NCBI GenBank assembly: GCA_963854835.1
Contig: OY978529.1
Coordinates: 13,132,139-13,196,138, forward strand
Length of the DNA: 64,000 nucleotides
Direction: 5' to 3'
From: Megamerina dolium
Lineage: Eukaryota; Arthropoda; Insecta; Diptera; Megamerinidae
Under the pieces are notes generated by a model. The model searched no databases and was not told the origin of the DNA. It saw only the letters and a list, made by a program, of their open reading frames with translations. How positions within the stretch are numbered: the first letter of the stretch is position 1; every line of letters begins with the position of its first letter. The translations under genes were made by a program, and so were the position numbers. Below, in pieces: positions 57,430 to 64,000 of this stretch.

Positions 57430-58850
57430 CTTGTATGTCCTCGACTTTCAGTTTTCCCACTGCTGCTGCTATGCCGTTTCGACAATTTTCGGCGCCAGTC
57501 TTCCTTTCTTCCAAGCGCCGCCCACCCAACACTTGGTCCTTCCAACGGAGGTTTGATCTTCCTCTTCTTCTGCGTCCTCCAGCGGGTGCCGAATTAAATA
57601 CTCTCTTCGTTGGAGCGTCTTCTTCCATTCGCTCGACATGATCCAGCCAGCGCAGCGGCTGGATTTTGATTCGCCTGACTATGTCAGTGTCAGTGTACAG
57701 CTCACACAGCTCATCGTTGTACTTCAGTCGGTACCCGTCATCAACGCAAATAGGTCCGAAGAATCTGCGCAGAACTTTTCTCTCGAAAAGTCCAAGCATC
57801 TTCTCATCCGTGGTGGAAATTGTCCAGGCTTCTGCGTCATATGTTGGACAGGAATAATCAGGGACTTGTAGAGTGTGATTTTCGATCTTCGAGAGATGGC
57901 TCGACTACTCAATTGCTTACTCAGCCCAAAATAACACCTGTTAGCAAGAGTCTCCAGGCTGACGTCATTACAGTTGTTGATGCTGGTTCCAAGATAGATG
58001 AAGTCCTTCACCACCTCGAAAGTGGAATTCTCAACAGTGACGTGTTGTCCAAGATGCCGGGACGCTTTGTTTGTAGACACTAGGTACTTCTTGCCCTCGT
58101 TCACTGTAGGACCCATTAGACGTGGCTCTCGTTCAGAGAATGCTGTTCTGACTGCTCGCGAGTTGATACCGATTATGTCAATATCGTCGGCATACGCCAG
58201 CAGCATGACACTTTTGTTGAAGATAGTGCCATTATATCGTAGATCAGCAGCTCGTATAATTTTCTCCATAATAAGGTTAAAGAAGTCACACGATAACGAA
58301 TCACCTTGTCTGATACCTCGTTCGGTATTGAACGGATGGAAGAGGTCCTTCCCAATTTTCACTGCACAACGAGAGTTAAGCAGTGTCATTCTGCAAAGTC
58401 TAATGCGTTTTGGAGGTATACCAAATTCAGACATAGTTGCGTAGAGTTAATTCCTTATCGGACTGTCGAAAGCGGCTTTATAATCGACGAATAGGTGATA
58501 TGTATCAATCGGTTTTTCTTGGGTTTTTTTCCCACGATTTGGAGTAGAGTGAAAATTTGATCGATGGTGGATTTATTCGGTCTGAAGTCACACTGATATC
58601 GAGATGCTGGAATCTGGTACTACCAATTACCATGTTTCGTGCTACGGCGAAGTCGATCAGCCTCATTCCGTTATCGGAGGTGTTCGGACGATGAATTTTC
58701 CGACAGTAGGACAAGAGAACACTCCTTACCCACCCTGGCATTCAAATCTACAAGCACGATTTTGATCTTGGCGGGGGCAGCGGTCATAGGCTTCTTCGAG
58801 GCGCTGAAAGAAGCTCTATTTGGTCGCATCGTCCAAATAGAGTGGTAGTT
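57430..58850 (-). pseudogene. RTE-type retrotransposon remnant: endonuclease end, RT core and C-terminus
   Basis: The longest RTE remnant. On the minus strand from 58850: a decayed endonuclease end (VGKFIVRTPPITE and NGMRLIDFAVARNMVIGSTR), a jump to RPNKSTIDQIFTL (RT N-terminus), then the 236-residue open frame 58434-57724 with MSEFGIPPKRIRL, RQGDSLSCDFFNLIMEKII, the catalytic LLAYADDIDIIG (both Asp present), FIYLGTSINNCNDVSLE and CYFGLSKQLSSRAISRRSKI, and finally LGLFERKVLRRFFGPICVDD and AGGRRRRGRSNLRWKDQVLG. Sequence and 3' end differ from the other three copies, so it is an older subfamily. Frameshifts and deletions make it inactive. Confidence 0.88.
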
Positions 58851-58892
58851 TTTTTTTGGTTTGCGCAGATCATAATCAAAAGCGGTAGTATT

Positions 58893-59010
58893 TAGTAGAG
58901 TTGATTAAATAAATTGTTGCTGTATACAGTTGTACAAAATAAATGTAGGATCACAATTCTACTCGAACAAGGTTGATTCGAGTAGAATTAAGCGTTCACT
59001 AAATAAAAAC
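58893..59010 (+). repeat. Gypsy LTR 3' fragment
   Basis: TAGAGTTGATTAAATAAATTGTTGCTGTATA, AGTTGTACAAAATAA and CGAACAAGGTTGATTCGAGTAGAATTAAGCGTTCAC (58893-58998) match the last 110 bp of the Gypsy LTR at 2420-2530. Confidence 0.8.
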
Positions 59011-60559
59011 TAAAAATCAATTCTTTTTAGGAAACTTATCCATAGTGTAATAAAACTAAGGTGATATCAACAACATAATCTCACTTTTTTGTCAATCTTA
59101 TACAGGTCATCATTTTAACGTACTCATAAAGGGGCCATGCCTTTGATTTACTTCTTTTTAATAATTAATATAAAGCTTAAACAATTACATATGTAAATTC
59201 TGTGTATTCTGTATTTTCGTACCTTTTCTTGGGAAATTTTGAAAATAATTACGTAAAAAGAACATCACTGCCAGTAAGACTGGCGAAATTGTCAAAATTA
59301 CAAAAAAAACATCCTTCCGAAGATATCAGCCTTCCTTTATTATGCCATGACTTATCGTCCATGTGGCTTTATTGACACAATAATATTTGTATTTTACTAT
59401 AATTTGCCTAATAGTATTCTATTTTTCAGGAAGGAACAAATTTCCAGAGTACCAAACTTTAGCGTGCACATTAGACCTATTAAAAAAATAAATTAAATTA
59501 ATTTTTTTACAAATTTTCAAGAAAAAAATTCTGAAATTTCAACTTTGTCTTCAAATCAAATATTTTCGGAAATTTTTCTGTATAAATGTCCAAGAATTCA
59601 ATCAACGCTTGAAAATAGGTAAAAATAGGTCTAATGCACAAATATACATACATATGTATATGTAAAAATGTATGAATATTTTAAATATTGACTTGGCACA
59701 CATTTTAATCTTAAAACAGGTAAACTGATACGAGTACATCCGAGGTTTAAAAGCAGCCATTGAACAAAATAGCAAACACATTTCTCACATTCATCAATCA
59801 ATATGATTCACATACACAGAGAGAGAGAGAGATAAATTTGTTATTACTTCTTTATATTCTTCTACAATTCTTTACTATTTCCAGAAAAAACAACAACCTG
59901 GAAGATCAGGTTTTGTCTACTCTTGATCGTCATGGATTTTAAGCAATTTGATGTCACTTTGTACACACACAAAACAAGAAGCAATGCCTCAATAGTCTAA
60001 ATTTGTTACTCTTATTCATCTTTATCATTGATATTCCAGTGTTAATGGAATTATTACCACAATTAATGTTATCATTGATGCAGAATTTGTATTTGATGTT
60101 GTATGCCAATCAGCTATGTTTGGTGATTGGAATATGAATGTGTTTCATTTAAATTCCTAGCTGAAAGTTTCAATATACAGCTTAAATATTAATTCAACTT
60201 TTAACTCAATAATTGGTTTTTTATGCTGATTGACAATTGACCTTCATGCTTTAATATTAGCCGTGCTCTATTCGACACTCGTACTTAGCTAGCACCGATA
60301 AATACACCACAATAAAAGTGCTGATTTTAGCTATAAACGATGAAAAGCTTAGAATGGTCGCCTAGTTCAATGCTGCCAATTATTTTAATTTTTTCTACTC
60401 TACTCTAGTGATGTTACTTGTCGATATCTTTTTCAGAATGTTTATAATCTCACTTTGCTTCTAAAACACACATCCATTTTTTGTCGCATGAGTTACGCCC
60501 ATATTTACCACTGTTATTCTTAATTAGTTACTGGCACAACATATATATATATAATGAAC
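59011..60559. other. 1.5-kb AT-rich stretch without recognisable gene
   Basis: Contains a (GA)n run near 59819. No gene recognised. Confidence 0.6.
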
Positions 60560-60930
60560 TCTTAACAAACCAGTTCACCCACCCGCCTATTGTCGGCGCT
60601 GAGCTGAGTCTCCCCAGGAGTACCAGAGCGACACTTTCCCAGTTAGGAGCAGGATGGAGCAAGAAGCTTAACTGCTGTATACACAGACTCAACGACGACA
60701 TCCCAGATCTATGCCCTTATTATAGCGGCGGCCCCCATGATACCAGATATCTGTTTACATGCCTAGCAAGGCCCACGTCTCTCGTTCCTTCTCTCTTGTG
60801 GACGCACCCGATCGAAGTATCCACCTCTTTGAACTTAGGCCTTGAGCTTGATGACCCCAGCACAGGCATAAACAACAACAATACTTATTACAACCATCAA
60901 TAATTCACAGTGTTTATGAGGAATACGTAC
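60560..60930 (+). pseudogene. LOA-like non-LTR ORF2 C-terminus
   Basis: Open frame to 60903 with AELSLPRSTRATLSQLGAGW, KLNCCIHRLNDDIPDLCPYY, GGPHDTRYLFTCLARPTSLV and LLWTHPIEVSTSLNLGLELD. This is the CCHC-bearing tail that follows RNase H in LOA/R1-type proteins (normally C-x2-C...H-x4-C; here the second Cys of CPxC is Tyr). CAACAACAACAAT follows, then a spacer. The upstream RT and RNase H are absent, so it is a 5'-truncated copy. Confidence 0.78.
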
Positions 60931-61130
60931 GCTACTACAAAAACCTAGAACCGTTATTATAATTGAAATTTTGAATAAAACTTTAAATGGAGTATAATGT
61001 ATAACTTCTTCCACACTTTACAAATAATGTTTTCTTCGGAAGGTTTTTTTGACAAATTGACACAAAAACATTACCTTTTTTTGTTTTTTTAAAGTCATAT
61101 GCCGAATGTACATATTATTAATGTGGATGT

Positions 61131-61250
61131 CGTAGCTCAGTGGTTAGTGCGGTGGCATTTTTATTTGCAGGTCGTAGGTTCAATCTCCGGCTGAAGTACA
61201 ACATTAATATCGAAAAGTTAGATAAAGACTAAATGTAATTGGCAATAAAA
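61131..61250 (+). mobile_element. SINE head, plus orientation
   Basis: GTCGTAGCTCAGTGGTTAGT (A box) and GGTCGTAGGTTCAATCTCCG (B box) open a SINE that continues through TTAATATCGAAAAG and AATTGGCAATAAAATAAAG, then breaks off. It resembles a tRNA only in its first 70 bases and lacks a matching acceptor stem, so it is not a tRNA gene. Confidence 0.82.
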
Positions 61251-61257
61251 TAAAGTT

Positions 61258-61440
61258 ATTTTAGAAGCTTTTCAAATTGTTACTGTCGGAAGAATTACTA
61301 ATTGCTAGCCAACAGATGGGCACCGTTCGAAAGAAAAATGTTTTCGATATTAAATTTGTTATGCTTCAGCCGGCGATTGAATCCACGACCTACAGATCAG
61401 AAGGCCAACGCACTAGTCACTAAGTTACAGCACCAACATG
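61258..61440 (-). mobile_element. SINE subfamily A, minus orientation, facing the preceding copy
   Basis: TTAGAAGCTTTTCAAATTGT, GTTCGAAAGAAAAATGTTTTCG, CAGCCGGCGATTGAATCCAC and GATCAGAAGGCCAACGCACT match the head half of 17054-17401. The tail is lost. Together with 61131-61250 it forms a tail-to-tail inverted pair. Confidence 0.85.
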
Positions 61441-61510
61441 CAATTGGCAATACTGTCCAAAAATTTAACCTTCGTGACCTGTAATTGCCGCACATCTATT
61501 TTTTGTTATA

Positions 61511-62495
61511 TATTGGGTCTTCGAAAAAGTTCGGTTATAAATTTGACTAAAAATGAAGCACTTTTTTCTTATATTTGAAACGAGCTGTATTAAATCAAAT
61601 ATGTGCCGTTTTCGTCGATAACCTTTTGCCATGTGTGTAGAACTTCTAGGTTTTCTCAGCGAAAAACTGATCCAAGCACGTTTTGCAGGCCTCTACGGAA
61701 TTTAAATCTACACCGTTACGGGATGCCATGATGGAACACAACACCTTTTCTGTTGATCAATTCTGGCCATTTTAATTGAATTGCTTGCTTCAATCTCGTT
61801 AATTGTTGACAGTAGAGATCAGAATCAATCGTTTGACCAGGTTGTAGAAACTCATAATAACTCATAACTTCCCTTCCAATCCCACCAGGCACACAGCATT
61901 ACCTTTCTTGGTTTCAATCCTGGCTTAGTCACCGTGTGCGAAGCTTCACCTCGCCTTATCCATGATATTTTTTCGCACATTATTGTCGTACGTGATCCAC
62001 TTTTCATCGCCCGTAATCATTCGCTTCAGAAATGGTTCGATTTTGTTCCGTTTTAGCAGTGAATTGCAAATGGAAATTCGGTCCGTTAAATTTTTCACTG
62101 TTAACTAATATGACACCCAAACATCGAGTATCTTTGTGTATCCAGCTTTCTTCAAATGGTTGATAATTGTTTGGTGATGAATGCCTAGTTCCCTAGCATC
62201 GTCCGCCCTGCATATGTGCCGGTCTTGCTCAATTTTTTTCCATGATTTCATCGACTTTTTCAGTGATAAGTGGACCAAAGAGAGATGCATCTTTAACATC
62301 AAAATTATAAGATCGAAAACGAGCAAACCACCACGCTGCTGTTTTTCTAGTTACAGCATCGTCTTCGTAAACTTCACAAAAATTTTGTAAATTTTTGAAG
62401 AACATTGTTTGGTCTCCGTTGAGTTGTGATTTCAAGCCATTCGATGTCGATATGTGAAGAGACGTTAAAATCGATGTCGTGGCGAAATTCAAATA
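61511..62495 (-). pseudogene. mariner transposase remnant
   Basis: Minus strand from 62495: LQNFCEVYEDDAVTRKTAAW and FARFRSYNFDVKD (first HTH), then frames with DRHICRADDARELGIHHQTI and HLKKAGYTKILDVWVSY (second HTH and linker; 62326-62105), FLKRMITGDEKWITYDN (first catalytic Asp, about 62030-61980), and a badly decayed rest with FFAEKT and KFYTHGKRL near the C-terminus. The left end TATTGGGTCTTCGAAAAAGT (61511-61530) resembles a mariner inverted end. No intact right end. Confidence 0.85.
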
Positions 62496-62534
62496 ATGAT
62501 TCGAAACGTATTATATTGACTGGTTCTGTATCGT

Positions 62535-62640
62535 ATTCTTGTGACATCACTTTTTCTAGGCTTTGTCACAGAACACTTTTAAAAGCATTGTCACGGCAAA
62601 TTGTTTTTATCGGAAGAATTGCTAATCGACAGGTAGGCAA
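62535..62640 (-). mobile_element. SINE body fragment
   Basis: TTGTGACATCACTTTTTCTA, GCTTTGTCACAGAACACTTTTAAAAGC and GGAAGAATTGCTAATCGACAGGTAGG match the middle of the SINE at 24192-24550. Neither head nor tail is present. It abuts the mariner remnant. Confidence 0.75.
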
Positions 62641-64000
62641 TGAGTGCGTAAATAAAAACTGGTCGATGACCCAACATTTAAAATAAATATTTCTATGACT
62701 ATATCAGATTTTAGAACGCTACATAACACTCAACTACAACTGAAAAATTTCATTGATTTACATTTAAATTGTTTTATTTTATCATGCAAATTATTACCTT
62801 ATTATTATTATTTTTAAAATTACTGCCATTATTGAATAATTGATTTGTATTATTTATATTTCTTGTTTTTATATTAAGAATGAACAGAGTATTGATGAAT
62901 AGAATTAAAGAAATTATAAATAGATATGTACATCCATGTGATAGGTGAATATATATTCAATTCTACGTTTAGCGTAATAATAAAATCAATGATTTTGAAA
63001 GAGCAAAATATGTGGTATTTGATGAAAATCAAATTTCGTCGGCAAGCAAAAAAGCTATTCCTGCGTTACTTCTTATGTAAATAAAATACCATATGGATTA
63101 AAAGCTACTAATGATAATAATTTGTATACATTTCATTGTTTTTACTTGTTCCCTCAGTAATTATCATTCAGAATATTACTTGTAATACGACATTCAGAGT
63201 AAATATGTAGGTACATGTTTATTTTTTCGTTCATACATATCTATATAATATTGTATATATGTGTGACCTTAATTTCCGCTTAATGAAGTAATCGATTTTT
63301 ATATACTTTATATACGAATGGATGCTATATTGCCTTTAAACGGAAACGATTTTCTGGAATTTTCACCAAGAAATAAAATTTTAGTAAAATATTGTCTCCA
63401 TCACTATTTCCATCGAGTGAATCACGGTGATTTAATTGCTGTGATTGAAAAATCGCTATAGTGATTTATACTGCTAGTTTACAAAAACAGTTATTAGTGA
63501 TTTTTGTACTAATATGATATTTCGCTGTAAGTGGACAGAAGTAGCGAATAGTGTTTTTTTGCTAAGATTGTACAAGTGATATTTTGTTATGAAAAAATCT
63601 CGATAGTTCTAAAAATCACCGTGATTTTAAAATCGTAATCTCTCATTTCACTGATATATAAAAATCATATCGCTATATCGCTACTATCCACTAAAATATT
63701 AACAAAAAAAAAAAGTTAAAATATTTTTTGTTCGAAGACAAATGTCTCTTTTAATCTGAAAAGAATTGATGTTGCTAGTGAAATTTCACGTGAATGAACA
63801 TAGTAATTAAATCTTTTTGGTTTTTATTTTTTATTTGTTTATGTACATTTTCGTGGGTATATGGTTCAATATTGGTACAGTGACCTCATTGGCTTAAGTG
63901 ACCCTATTTAATTTACCACAAAAAATAAGCGTGTTGATAAAATAATACAATACCAACGACAAAAATTCGTGTAAAATAAAATTATACTATATTTAACAGT
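62641..64000. other. AT-rich end region with a locally repeated motif
   Basis: No gene recognised. Around 63415-63690 the motif AGTGATTT / AAATCACT recurs in both orientations (for example AATCACGGTGATTTAA near 63420 and AAATCACCGTGATTTTAA near 63612), suggesting the ends of an unidentified element. Confidence 0.45.

Noticed and set aside
61131..61203. tRNA-like gene (A and B boxes)
   Set aside because: No matching acceptor stem, and the sequence continues into a SINE body shared with several other loci; it is a SINE head.

Overview
This window is AT-rich eukaryotic DNA, almost certainly from a higher fly and plausibly a tephritid fruit fly. The host call is an inference from the transposon company: DD41D 'rosa'-type mariners (first described, as I recall, from a Ceratitis), mini-me-like elements with (TA)n and (GTCY)n tracts, Jockey, RTE and LOA-like retroposons, and SINEs. 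I found no host exon, rRNA or genuine tRNA. The window reads as intergenic or intronic sequence dominated by mobile elements, many of them nested.

Layout. 1-1400: a decayed antisense Jockey-like ORF1, split by a 5'-truncated RTE retrocopy with a clean 9-bp target duplication. 1603-8316: a solo Gypsy LTR carrying a MITE, then a complete Gypsy provirus (minus strand) with near-identical LTRs and one open Gag-integrase reading frame that lacks protease, RT and RNase H; a Tc1 transposon sits inside its 5' LTR. 8412-9985: mini-me-like element with about 298-bp tandem units; a second copy lies at 28996-30626 and degraded ones at 21407-21871, 41197-42150, 48656-50060 and 53341-53915. 13905-15965: DD41D remnant with a nested internally deleted mariner, then an antisense LOA-like endonuclease fragment. 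16395-27880: SINEs, a TTAA MITE, a DD41D pseudogene, a 257-bp TA array, a solo LTR and a TA MITE. 31731-36263: a full-length Jockey element with both ORFs open. 36349-47471: SINE, TA MITEs, a TTAA element, a long-TIR MITE, RTE and RNase H fragments. 48061-62640: four mariner-type remnants, two RTE remnants, a LOA-like C-terminus and SINE fragments. The rest is AT-rich spacer.

How the parts relate. Only two reading frames sets look intact: the Jockey ORF1/ORF2 pair (a self-sufficient retroposon) and the Gypsy Gag-IN frame (which would need RT from elsewhere). All transposases are broken, so the non-autonomous elements here (TA MITEs, TTAA MITEs, deleted mariners, SINEs) must have been moved by machinery encoded outside this window; the SINEs would depend on LINE enzymes.
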